Assembly: GCA_011032825.1 (NCBI GenBank)
Contig: JAADJZ010000008.1
Location: forward strand, 1,240,001-1,304,000
Length of the DNA: 64,000 bases
Reading direction: 5' to 3'
Source of the DNA: Massariosphaeria phaeospora
Taxonomy: Eukaryota > Ascomycota > Dothideomycetes > Pleosporales
The first letter of the stretch is position 1. Every line of letters starts with the position of its first letter. Below the pieces are notes generated by a model, which saw only the letters and a program-made list of their open reading frames with translations, did not search any database and was not told where the DNA came from. This document shows, one piece after another, positions 1 through 11,741 of this stretch. A program made the position numbers and the translations under genes.

Positions 1-1399
1 ATCGCAAGTACAATTACAAAAAAGCGCTTTGCGAGAATCTTAAGGTTATTTAAAGCTAGTTTCGCCTAGTAGCTAACATAAAAGCCAAGTACAGTATTTA
101 GAATGTAGACACGTACAACTTTGACAAAACAAGCTTTATAATAAGCTAGATATTAACTAAAGCAGTTGTTACAGCTTTAGAGAAACGAGAACGGCCAAAG
201 GCAATACAGCAAGGCAATAGAAAGTAAACAACAGTTATCCAAAGCATTAACGCAACAGAGTAGGCTATTCTACTCTTTATTATTTTTAAAGGCTGATACT
301 ACTTCTTTGCTTGGTATAAAGAGAAGTATCTACTCTAAGACTAGATTATTGTAGTCTCTAAAAAAAGCTAGACAACAAATAAGCTTAGGCTGCAGTAGTT
401 AAAGCACTTTGATAAGCATACAAAGAAAAGAGTAGTTAGCAGCTACTAACTACTCGCAATTAACGGCTATAAGAGCTATAACTCGCTCGCATTCTAGCAA
501 TACTGCAAGAAGAACAAGATTATTACTATTTGCATGCTTCCGCACTTATCGCACTTTCTGCAGCTTTTTAATGTAAGTTGTTTTGCTTCTCTAAAGAAAG
601 CGTACGGGCGCTAAGCCGAAGATTTTATGCGCAACCGAATTACTTACATTACAAAACTTAAGTTTCTACTATGCTTTATACGCGCCTATAATGCAGCAAT
701 TACTTTTAGTAATATCTAAGAAAAGTTTCGAGGCGCTGGATTGGTTCTATTTGACCTAGAACAGGTTATAACAGCTTTTAACGTTCGGCTACGTACTCTA
801 TTACTACTACTTTCTAGCAATAAGCTCTAGCAGTCGCAAACTCTAAGCAATACTCTTAAATTAGGGTCGCAATTGACGCTTGTAAAGGCAAGAATTTAGA
901 GGCATATAAATAGCTTGCTAACTTTTATAGTAAAAGCTTTTGAGAAAGTTTCAAAGAAAGCAGCTATTATCGCGCACAAGCTAGTGTTAGCGCAACGAGA
1001 AATAGCTAAGCTAAAAGTAGCAAATAAAGCCGCTACGCGACGTAAATCGCATAAAAGAAAGCAGGTTTAGGCAGAAAGAACTTTGACAGTTGAGAATAGA
1101 GCTTGTCTAACTGCTCTAAAGAAGTTTGAAGCGCGTAGTAATAAAAAAAAGCTAAAGACGCAAGTGCGCGCTAGAGCAGGTGAACTATCTTAAAAGTAGT
1201 GTAAACAGTGTAATTAAACTAGGCATAACGCGCGTACGTGTAAGCAAGTAGCAAAAGTAAACTCTAAATAATATCTTAGGTTAGATTGCTCTATATAGAG
1301 CTAAAATAAGCTGTTTTGCGCTAGAATAGAGTAGTTTTGGTAGGAGCTTGGCAAAAGTGTCTTGCGAACTCGTGTAGCCTAACTACTCGTAAAGTACGT
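1..1399 (+). mobile_element. pogo-type DNA transposon, copy A, 5'-truncated by window edge
   Basis: Conceptual translation across stops gives a DDE_1 (pogo/Fot1-like) transposase. A YNFD catalytic block lies near 115-150, with Lys where the family has Glu after the Asp. A second catalytic block (LLAINGYKS-like, Asp replaced by Asn) is near 460-480. The PHxSHxLQ block is at about 540-570, followed by the GRxAEDFMRNRI and FRGAGL regions. A C-terminal zinc knuckle (CxxCxxTxHNxRTC) lies near 1,200-1,250. The element ends at 1,399 with the same terminal sequence as the complete copy at 11,742-13,605, followed by TA (1,400-1,401). It sits inside a Gypsy element. Multiple stops and altered catalytic residues make it dead. 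Confidence 0.85.
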
Positions 1400-1401
1400 T
1401 A

Positions 1402-3951
1402 GTTACAAACAACACTTAAGCTATACAGCTTATTTAGAAATTACATGCTTTACAAGCATACGAACACTTAGAGATTAACAAAATAGTTTAACGAATTTTA
1501 AACGAGTACTTAATACTCTATGTACAAAACATAGTTTAGAAAGTAGTAGGTAACTGTTTAGATTGTTTTAAAAACAAACTTAAAAGACACAAGCTCTACG
1601 GACTACTTTAACTGCTAGAACTACTCGCACGCCTATAGATTAGCGTTACAATAAACTTTATAGTAAAGCTTTTAAAATCGTTAAAACCTAGATTAGCACG
1701 GCTATGCAACTCGATCTTAGTAATCGTAAATTAATTAACTAAAAAATTACATTTTGTACTAACAGAAAAGTCAATTACGGCAGAAGAAATAGCCTACGAA
1801 GTTACAAAGACGCTCGTTGCTAATTACAAATTGCCAAAACAGTTTATTACAAACAGAAACAAGCTGTTTACATTAAAGTTTTGAGATACGTTCTTAGCCT
1901 AGTTAAAGGTTGCAAAAAAGCTATCAACTAGTTTCTACTCGCAAACAAACGGCTAGACAGAACGAACGAACTAAACACTAGAATAGTACCTACGAATGTA
2001 CACTAACAAGCTGCAAGACAACTAAGTTAAACTTTTACTAACAGCACAATTGGCATACAACAGCACAAAGTCTACGACAATAGAACACTTACTATACTAC
2101 GCAAACTACAAATATAAGCTAGTAGCTTATTAAAATCCAAAGAATATTGAAAGCATCTTGCTAGTAGCAGACGACAAGGCTTCTAGAATGCGAGAATTAC
2201 ACAACAAATTAAGCCGACGAATTGCTCAAAGGAACTTTACGACAGCTAAGTTAGCAAATAAGAAAAAGCTTAAAGGACCAACTTTAAAAAAGAGGAATAG
2301 AGTTTTCCTTTTACGAAAAAACTTGAAAACTAAACGACTATGCAACAAGTTAAACAACTTTCAAATAAAACCATTCAAAATTCTAGAGGTTAAAAAACCT
2401 GTATTATTTAAACTACAGCTACTTGCAAGCATGCGCATACATCTAGTTTTTTACAAATTACTCTTTAAACTAGCACTACCAAACGCCGAAGTAGCAACTA
2501 ATATCGAGCTCGAAGACAAAAAGTACGAAGTCGAGAAAATTAAAAACCTACAGAAGTTCAAACGTTAGTGGAAATACTTAGTTAAATAGCAAGAATAGCT
2601 AGAGAGCTAGAACACATAGAAACTAATACGAAATTTTACGAACTGCAAGGAATTAGTGCGGACATATTACTAACGAAATCTAGAGGCAAAGAATCCAAGT
2701 TCTCTAAAAAAGCAGAAAAGTCAAAAAAAAAAAAAGCGAGCAGAGAAGAGTTAGTCTGTAACTAGCCTAAGTTAGCTGAAAGCGTTTTAAATAGTAGTAG
2801 TACAGGACTATTAGTAGAAGCTATACTTTTGAAATTAGAAAAAGCGCTCGACTGCGCTTCTTTAAAACGTTTTATTTTTTCAATCGTTGCTAGCTTACGA
2901 GCAAACAACTCTTTCTCTTTACCTATAGCAGCATTTATTTGAATTTGAAGCTAAAGCACGCGTTAACGAGCAGCGCTCAAACGATTGCGCACTTCTATTT
3001 TTTAAAGCTTAGCAGTACGAAGCTCTTAACGCAAAGAACGCTGTCTTTTAGCAACAGTAGCAAACTTTTTTTTTAAAAAAAAGAGACTGCACACCGAGCT
3101 AGAAGCAATACAATCTAAACAAGTTTCTTTAAGCAAAAAAAAACACTTTAGACTTTTTAACAAGCAGCGACGGTAGAGTTTCGCTACAAAGTAATTTATC
3201 GCACGAATACGCGCAAAGCGAGCGTGCTTACAAACAGTCAACTTTGCAAAAGAAAATACAAAAACCTTAAGCATAGTTAAACTTTAAAACTTAAAAAAAT
3301 ACAAAAAAAAGTTACAACACGACAGAGATTGAGGTTAACCTACTTTTATACGAAAGAGCACTTTTGATGCAAAGCGCAAAAAGAACTAGCACAGCACAGC
3401 AGAACAGCTATTAAGACGATATTCTTAAAGAAAAAAATAATGTTACAAATAGAGACAATACTAGGTATTGTAGACTAAGCAACGACGCAGAAAAGTTGTT
3501 AAAGCTTGCAAGTTTGCAAAACGAGAGTACAGCAACGCGTAGAGCAAGATTAGGTTAGCAAAAGTTACGTAATGCGCTACGTGCGCTACAAAGCAATACA
3601 GAATCTTAGCACGTAGCACACTAAGCAGCAGTTGCTACGAGCGCTACGGACGCTACGGCGTAGCAGAACGTAGCAAGCAAAGCAGAACGCTTTTAGCAAA
3701 GAATTATAAAACTATATAGATTAGCAGAATTTCTTTTACAGTTTAAATTCTTTGTAGTTAACTCTTTTAAGTACATTTTATACATAGATTAGATCTATAG
3801 GCAACAGATTGTTACTTTGTTATTCTATTTAAGATAAAATTGAGATTGTTCTTTTTGTTGTTATCAAGCTTTTCGAACATAGAACAATTTCTTAGGCAGA
3901 ATCTTCGAGTCCGATCGAGATTACCTTCGGTAAGAGAAACTCCTAATAACA
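1402..3951 (+). mobile_element. Ty3/Gypsy chromovirus, copy 1 (3' part: integrase, chromodomain, 3' LTR)
   Basis: Plus-strand translation with stops shows the end of a Gypsy polyprotein. An integrase zinc-binding and core region runs from about 1,460 to 2,100, with recognisable FITxRxKLFT and TNGxTERTN blocks. An integrase C-terminal region follows in the open frame 2,158-2,568. A chromodomain-like segment (KYEVEKI...WKYLVK...ELVRTYY) spans about 2,515-2,690, which marks a chromovirus. A long terminal repeat closes the element at 3,951. The gag, protease and RT parts lie left of the pogo insertion or are lost. The copy is inserted, head to head, into the integrase of Gypsy copy 2. It is non-functional because of stops. 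Confidence 0.82.
3441..3951 (+). repeat. 3' LTR of Gypsy copy 1
   Basis: It begins TGTTAC and ends ATAACA, the usual TG..CA LTR ends. It matches the reverse complement of 8,709-9,205 over most of its length: shared blocks around 3,459-3,560 and 3,690-3,905. The stretch between, about 3,590-3,690, has diverged. Length is 511 bp against 497 bp for the other LTR. Confidence 0.75.
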
Positions 3952-6900
3952 TTATGCTATTAGCAGAAGTTTAACTTAGTTGTTTTGCAACTTGTTAGTG
4001 TACATTTGTAGATACTATTCTAGCGTTTAGTTTGTTTGTTTTGTTTAGCTGTTTGTTTGTAGGTGAAAGCTTGTTAATAGCTTTTTCGCAACTTCTAACT
4101 AAGCTAGAAACGTATTCTAAAACTTTAATATAAACAGTTTGTTTTTATTAGTAATAAACTATTCTAGCAATTTATAGTTAGCAACAAGCGTTTTTGTAAC
4201 CTCGTAAGCTATTTTTTCTACTGTAATTAATTTTTCTGTTAGTACAAAATGTAATTCTTTGGTTAATTAATTTACGATTACTAGAATTGAGTTGCATAGC
4301 CGTGCTAATTCGAGTTTTAACAATTTTGAGAGCTTTACTATAAAGTTTATTGTAACGCTAATTTATAAGCGTGCGAGTAGTTCTAGTAGTTAAAGTAATT
4401 CGTAAAGCTTGTGCTTTTTAAGTTTGTTTTTTAAACAATTTAAATAGTTGCTTACTACTTTTTAAACTGTGTTTTGTACGTAGAGCATTAAGTACTCGTT
4501 CAAAATTTGTTAAACTATTTTGTTAATTCTTAGGTGTTTATATGCTTGTAAAGTATGTAATTTTTAGATAAGCTATATAGCTTAAGTGTTGTTTGTAACT
4601 ATCTATCTTTGCTAGTTGTTTTTGCTTTATTTTTAGTGCATTCTTTTTTTGATGCTTGTAACTTTAGCTATTTTAGCTAATCGCAGTTAGTTGTATTCGA
4701 AAGTTTTGTTTGAGTTCCGTTATAATACTAGGTTATGCGTAACTAGTTTATTAGTTTTTATAAAATCTAATCTTCGACTAAGCGCGTTTGCAGCTCTATT
4801 GTTAGTTTCTTTGCAATAGTAAATCTTAATATCGTAATCTGCTATAAATTCGACCTATTTAACTTGTTGTCTATTTAATTTCTTAGTTGTAGTAAAGCTA
4901 GTAAAGTTTTAATAATTAGAGTACACTTGTACTTAATGCCTTGCTCTTTTTAGCTATGCTTTCTATTGTTTAAAAGCGTTTATTATTGCTAATAGTTTCT
5001 TGTTGTAAACGTTGTAGTTAAGTTCTGCTCTTAAGAACTTTCTAGAATAGTAGAATACTAGTTTTTATTTTCTATTGTTGCACTGCTGCGAGAGTATTGC
5101 TTCTAATGCGTAGTCTAAAGCATTAGTTTCTACTTAAGTTTTCTTTTTTAGGTCGTGCATTTGTAGCATTAGTGCCGTAGTAAACTTCTTTTTAAGTTTT
5201 TAAAACGCCTATTCTTGTGTTTTTGTTTATTTAAACTTTTTATTTTTTTTAGTAACTTCTAAAAGCAGTGTCGTGGTCTTGAAGTAATTTTTAATAAACT
5301 TTTAATAAAAGTTAGCAAATTTTAGAAAAAACTGCACGTTTTTTACTGTTTTAGAAGTTAGCTATTTTTATACAGTTTAAATCTTCTTTAAGTCCATAAA
5401 CACACTTTTTCTTAAAATAATAAATTTAAAATAGCTAGTTTTTGTAACGTGAAATTTACACTTTTTTAAGTAAAGTAGTAGTTAGTACTGCTTTATCTTT
5501 TGTAGCACTTTTTTAACATGCTTTTAATATTCTTTAAGCGTTTTTTTAGAGTATATTAATACGTCGTCTAAGTATGCTGTAACAAAGATGTTTAAATATT
5601 TGTATAGTACTTTGTTAATTAGAGCTTGAAACGTAGCTAGAGCATTAGTTAATTTAAACGGCATAACCTAGTACTCGTAGAGTTTATATTAAGTTTTGAA
5701 AGCTGTTAACTATTCGTGCTCTTTTGCAATTTTAATGCGATAGTATCTGTTTCGTACGTTAAGTTTTGTAATTTATTTTACTTTTTAAAGTTAATCTATA
5801 AGCTTTTAAATAAGCGGTAGTAAGTATTAGTTTTTTTGTGTAACGTTGTTAAGCTGTTAATAGTCTACGCATAGTTTTAATTCTTTGTTTTTCTTTAGTA
5901 CAAACAATATTAGCAACGCTATCGAGCTTTTGCTTAGTTGTATATATTCTCGCTAAATGTTTCTTTAAATGTATTTTTTTAATTTCTTTTGCTAGTTGTA
6001 AGTTAGAGAATACATTGAGCTTAGTTGCAGTTTTGTTTCTTTTTTAAGAATAATCTCGTAATTCTATTTTTAGTAGTTTGCTAGGTTGTGCTTTTCGTTT
6101 TTCTCAAAAAAGCTTTTAAACTCTGTTTAGTATTTAGTAAAAAAGTTTTTAAACTCTTTTTCTTGTTTTTTAGAGAAGTTGAATTGTAGTTTGTTTGCTA
6201 CTAGAAGCGCAACTTGTTGTATCTATATAACGCTTATCTGTTAAGAGTTTTTTTTACAAATTCTCGCGATCTTGTAAAGTAAAATTAAACTAATTTTTTT
6301 ATTCTTAAGTAAGCTTTGAATTGTCGAACTATTTTGTAGTACTACAGCGACTTTCTTTCTAAGCCTTCGGCTACTTATTATTTTGTTTTTTTAATTAATG
6401 TTAAGATTGTGTTGTTGTAGCTAGTTGTACTTAATATACATGTTAGAACTTTTAAAGTTTATAATATTAATACACTGTTAGTGCCTAATGCTCGCAATTT
6501 CTAACTTAACTTTTTAAGTTTTTAAGTTAATTAAACTGTTTTTATATTCTAGTAGTTGTTCGTTAGCTAACACTATTTGTATTAGTTAATTTTTAACTTA
6601 GTAAAGTATTCTATTTCTTTTTACTTATTCTAGAAAGACTAATGTTTAGGCAGCTCTACTATCGAGTAGTGCAGTAAGCTCTTAGCTTGCAACTTTCGCT
6701 TTTACTTTTATGTAATTCTATTTTAGTTGCGTTTTTTGTACGCTTTGTACGGTTGTACTAGAAGCACTTATACTATTCTAACTGTAAGTTTAGTAGCTCG
6801 CTAGTTTTTTGCCAAGAAAGCTTTTAAAGCTTGTTTTTTTGAAATGTTTTATTGCTTGTAGTATTTGCATTTGTTAGCAAAGCATTCTCAAAGCTTTAAA

Positions 6901-9205
6901 AACTTGTCGTAGTTTTGGTTTTTAAGATTTTATTTTGTTGCATTTTTTTATAGCTTATAGATAGTGCATTTTGTAGTGCAAAAGAGCTAACGTGCTTTTT
7001 TACACGTTTTGTAGTTCTTTGCGCATAATTCGTTGTTGCATTTTAAGTAGTTCTTGTTTTTTAGACTTATAAGCTACTATTCTGTAATATGCTTGCATAA
7101 CTAGTGTATTTGATATTTTTTGTTGTAACACTACGCTTATTTATAGCTGCTGCTGTAGTTTTTAAACTAGTTGTTGTAGTTGTATACGTAACACTTTGTT
7201 ACTATACACTCGCTATTTTTAAGTAAAACGTGTAATAGTAATTTTAGCTGTTGCTAAGCGAAAATTCTGTTGTTTACGTAGTACATACAGTTCTTTTTGT
7301 TGCACTAGTGCTAAAGTAAGTTTTTGTAATTTTCTTAATTCGCGAACTGTATTTTTTTTTGTTAGCTTTTGTTGTACTATTGGTGCGTTTGCAACTTTTT
7401 ATTTTTATAGTCTTTTAATTTAAAGCGTATAAAACTTGTTTTTGCAATACTAGGCAATGTAGATTTTTTAGTTGCACATCTAGCATTCGTAGTTCTATAG
7501 TTTTCCGTTAATTTCCTAAACTTGTAGAGTTAATAGTTTTTTGTTATCTTTGTTTGTTAGCTTCGTAACGTTTTCAAGACTTTCTATTCAAATCTAATCG
7601 TTCTTTGATTTTTTAAAGTTTTTTGAGTATAGTGTAGCTACTTGCTATAGTTAAACTATAGCAATAGTAGTAGCTTGTGCGCTTGCTACTTTTTGTTGTA
7701 TTTCTAAGTAGTTTTTGCAGAAGTATTTGTTTTTACTGTATTAGAAACAAACTTTGTTGTCGTAACGTCTCTAGCGTTGTTTTTTAACAACTCGTTTTTA
7801 GAGTTTTGCTTTGTCAAAGTAGCGTTTCTTTTGTTAAACTACTTTTGTAGTAGTTTGTTGTTCTAAACTCGTTTAACGCTATCGATGTCTATTAGGTTAT
7901 AGTAATAGGTTTTTTTGATTATAGCTACTAAGCGTATGTATAGTTTAATAGTAAACTTGCGTTTCTACTATTGTTGCTATAGTTAGTTGTTAATTTGTAC
8001 CGCAGTTTCAATTAACTCTCTAAGTTCTTTAGGTTTTTTGTTTTAACTAATTTTATTTTTTACATGTTTTTTTAGTTCTGCGTAGTAAAACTTGCATAAG
8101 CTTTGTTCTTCTACGTTGTTTACTTTAGCTTAAATTTTTTTAAACTTAATTGTATATTCACTTGCAGATTTTTTTTATTGTAGTAATTTAAGTTTGTTTA
8201 TTACTTGTTGTGTTTCGTTTACTTTCTTGTAGATCGTATAAAGCTCTTTTTTAAACAATTTTTAGTTTTTGAAAATGCGTTGCGTGTCTAGCTTTATTTC
8301 TTGCTTGCTATTGCTTTTAACATAGTTGTTTGCGTGTAGTTAAAACTATTCTGCTGCGTTGTCTTTTATGTGCATTTTTACTACAAAAATCTTGTTTTGC
8401 TTCGTAAAAAAGCTTGTTGCATAATAACAGTAGTAGAAGTTGATATTTGTAAAGAATAATTGTAGTGTTTTTTTTTTTCTACTATATTTCTCTAAAAACA
8501 GTGCTTTCGCGGCACTACTAGTTTTTTGACTTTTTAAAATTGCAACTATTTTCAACAGTTCGCTAATCTGCTCGCTTATTTGTTCTATCTAGTTAGCTTG
8601 CTTTGCTAGTACTATTACTACGGTACGTGCTAGTGCTTTGGCGCTGCTACTACTTAAGCTTGCTAAAGTTGTTATGTTGTTTTAGTTTTAAACCTAAAGT
8701 AGTTAACGTGTTATTAGAAGTATTCTTTTACTAAAGGTACAAGTTATTAAACTCGAAGATTTCGCCTAAGAAATTGTTTTGTGTTCGAAAAGCTTGTTAA
8801 CAACGTAAGAAAACAATTTTAATTCTATCTTAAATAGAATAACAAAGTAGCAATTTGTTGCCTATAGATCCAATCTATGTATAAAATGTACTTAAAAAAG
8901 TTAACTACAAAGAATCTAAATTGTAAAAAAAATCTTGCTAATTTATATAGTTTTACGATTTTTTGCTAAAAGCGTTCTGCTTTGTAATTTTCTCTAGAGT
9001 AGAAATCAAAGCTGCTCCGTTAATCTCGCTAGATTCTAAGATTATTCTTTAATTTCTATTCTTAGCAGGATCGCGGTTACGTAACTGCTAACCTAATTCT
9101 GCTTCGCGCGTTGCTGTACTTTCGTCTTGCAAACTTGCAAGCTCTAACAACTCTTTTGCGCCGTTGCTTAGTTTATAATACCTAGTATTGCTTTTGTTTA
9201 TAACA
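3952..9205 (-). mobile_element. Ty3/Gypsy chromovirus, copy 2 (5' LTR, gag, RT, RNase H, part of integrase)
   Basis: Read on the minus strand from the LTR at 8,709-9,205: a Gag segment is visible at 8,346-8,555 (KSQKTSSAAKA block). The reverse-transcriptase YLDD motif is near 5,555-5,580, within [10 protein letters not shown]. RNase H should lie around 4,650-5,250. The integrase begins near 4,400 and matches the copy-1 integrase until it stops abruptly at 3,952, where copy 1 was inserted; the rest would lie left of the window. Stops occur throughout. Copies 1 and 2 belong to the same family because both LTR and integrase match. Confidence 0.8.
8709..9205 (-). repeat. 5' LTR of Gypsy copy 2
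   Basis: On the minus strand it begins TGTTATAAAC at 9,205 and ends CTAATAACA at 8,709. It is homologous to 3,441-3,951. The primer-binding site that should follow directly (bases below 8,709) is not recognisable, probably because of C-to-T decay. Confidence 0.72.
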
Positions 9206-11741
9206 CTGCGCAAGTAGCTGCTTGTTTAGCTTTTATTTAATTTTTTACTACCTTAGCTTTCTCTCTCGCTATACGCTTTTTTTTAGCTTTTTTTTTTAGA
9301 AAAGCTTTGCAGCAGCTTAAAGCTTCTTTTTATTCGCTTTTGCAAGCTACTTTTTATACTTTTGTTGTTGTACTACTACTTTTTGTACACGTGCTTCTTT
9401 TAGCTTGCGCGAAAACTAGAAAATAGCACTACTATAGTACTTTCTGCGCTACTGCAAGTTAAAAAGTTTACTACGCTTCTTATACTTTCTTTTAACACTA
9501 AAAGCTTTTATTAAGCTATTGTTTTTATAGTGTAGTAGCTTGTTTTAAGCTAAAAGTAAGTAAAGCGTTTAAAAAAGCGTTTTTAACTTTTCTGTAGTAG
9601 CATTCTTTACTATAAAGCGTACAAAACGCTGCATCTAATGCTAGTTACTATTAGTAAGCGCTAAAGAACCTGCGTGCTTTTCTAAGCTTTTTTTTTAAAG
9701 CGTTTAAATATAGCTTCTAGTTTTATAAGCTATATACTAGTAGCTTTAAAAACCTTAAAAATTGTTTCTATTGTAAAAGCAAACTGCTAGGTACTTTAGA
9801 ATAGTAGAAAAAAGTTTTCTTTCGCAACTAGAATAAGCTTTTAGCTTTTTTAGAAGTAAGCTGTAAGCTCTTTTAAGTAGAAGCTAAAAAAAGTTTAAAG
9901 TAAACAACGTTAAGTAGCTAAAGCGTATAAATACTATAAGCAGAAATATAGCAAAAAGTATATAATAGAAGTTGTAGTAGTTAATAAACTTCTTTGTAAA
10001 GTAACTGCTATAGCTGTTAAGTATAAAAAAACGCTAGTTTTTTTTGCAACGCGCTTTTTACTTTGTACAGCAATTAAATACCTACTTTAGCTACGCTAAT
10101 TTAATGTCGTTGTTCGTTTATCTAGATAGAAATAAAGCTACAAAAACGTTGTATTGCTTAGCTTTAATAGCAGCTACCTATAAAGCCTGCTATTCGCTAA
10201 CTAGTAAATAAAACTAAGCAACAAAGCACTTTTATCTGCGCAAATAGCTGCGAGAAAAGTAATTTACTTACAAAAGCTATTTTAAAAAGCTATAGTAACT
10301 TCTTTACGCTTTTATATCTAACGGCTAAACACTTGTTTAAAGTAGCTAAGTACGCTAATTATAAAGCTTTTTTTATTTATATTGTATATATTTTAAAGCT
10401 TTACGCTGTACTAAGTAAGCTTAGAGTGTAGTAGTTTAAAGTACGCTTTGTACTTTTCTTTAGAGTTAGCTTTGTAGCGTAAAGCGTTTATTCTAGTAGT
10501 GTTTTTAAAAATAAAATGCTTATAGTTTTGACTTAAAAAGCGCGTAACCTACTTTTTAGAAGCGCTTTTAGAAGCAATTTTAGAAACAAAATTTTGTATT
10601 ATTTTTCTCGTAGAAAGTAGCTTTTGCTTTGTTAAGCTTTTAATATATTTTATAAGCTCGTACTTTTGTTGTAAGCTAAGTAGTTGTTGTTTATAATATT
10701 TAGCTTTTTGTAAGCACTAACGGCTTTAGTGTTTTTAATCTAGCGTAACTCTTTTTATACTAAACTAGTTAGCAATTGCCTAATATATAAAATGTTCTTT
10801 TAGTTTTAGCAATTTAATTGCTGCAAGCGCGTTATTAATTAGTGCTATAGTAGTTAAGTTATAACGTGTTAAAGTTTGTAAGTTATTTAGTATTTTGGTA
10901 TTTTGCAATTGTTACGCGTTCTCGATCGCTACGCGTTTGTGCACGGTAATAAGCTATTTAGTAAAACTCTTTAACAAGCTAGTTAACTCTATTCTTTAAA
11001 GATAATAGAAAGAAACTAAGCTTAGTAGTAATAAGCTTTAATTGCAATTCAAATTTAAGCGTATTGCTTAGAGTTTTTAACTGCTATAGCATTTCTAGTG
11101 CAAAAAGTAGTAGCAAAGTACATAGTCGTACTTTGAAATAATTAAAAACTACTTACGCGTTAATAGAAACTAGCTCTAAAGTTTTAAAAAAAAAATTGCA
11201 GTTTTCTATTGTAAACACTTTAAAAAACGCGTTTTTAAAAGCTAGCAAAAAGCTTTTTTTGTTATAGAAAACGCGCTAGCGCGCTAAGTTTTAAACGCGT
11301 TAAAAGTACTTTAGCTTTAGCAGCAAAAAGCAAACTACATCTAGCAGCTAAAGAATATAAAATAAATAAACTAGTATGCAAAGCGTAAAAATCTTGTTTT
11401 TAAAGCAATAGTTTTTAAAATTTTAAAATTAGTAGCTTTTATAGTTGTCTAGAATAAGTAGCTAAAACTTTTCTACTTAACGCGCTTTTGTATGCGCGTT
11501 AAAATGCTTTAACTATTTAAAACTAAAAGCGTTGTTTGTTTAGCTGTTCTTAGAAACTAAAAGCTTTTAATTGCTAGGTATAAAGTTTTTCTTATACTAC
11601 GCTAAAATGTAAACGCGCTTTTTGTAAATAATAAAAAGCGAAATTGCGTACTTTGCAGCGCAGATGCTCTAGATAACTATTACCTACTTCTAATTGCTTA
11701 GCTAGATAAAATTAAGTTAAGTACGTTTTTAAAAGCTTATA
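9206..11741. repeat. Unrecognised AT-rich decayed repeat DNA
   Basis: This lies between the Gypsy LTR and the pogo copy. No transposase or RT motif could be recognised on either strand, and stops are dense in every frame. From about 10,945 onward it is the left half of a repeat present again at 14,455-16,075. The part at 9,206-10,945 has no second copy in the window. Confidence 0.5.
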
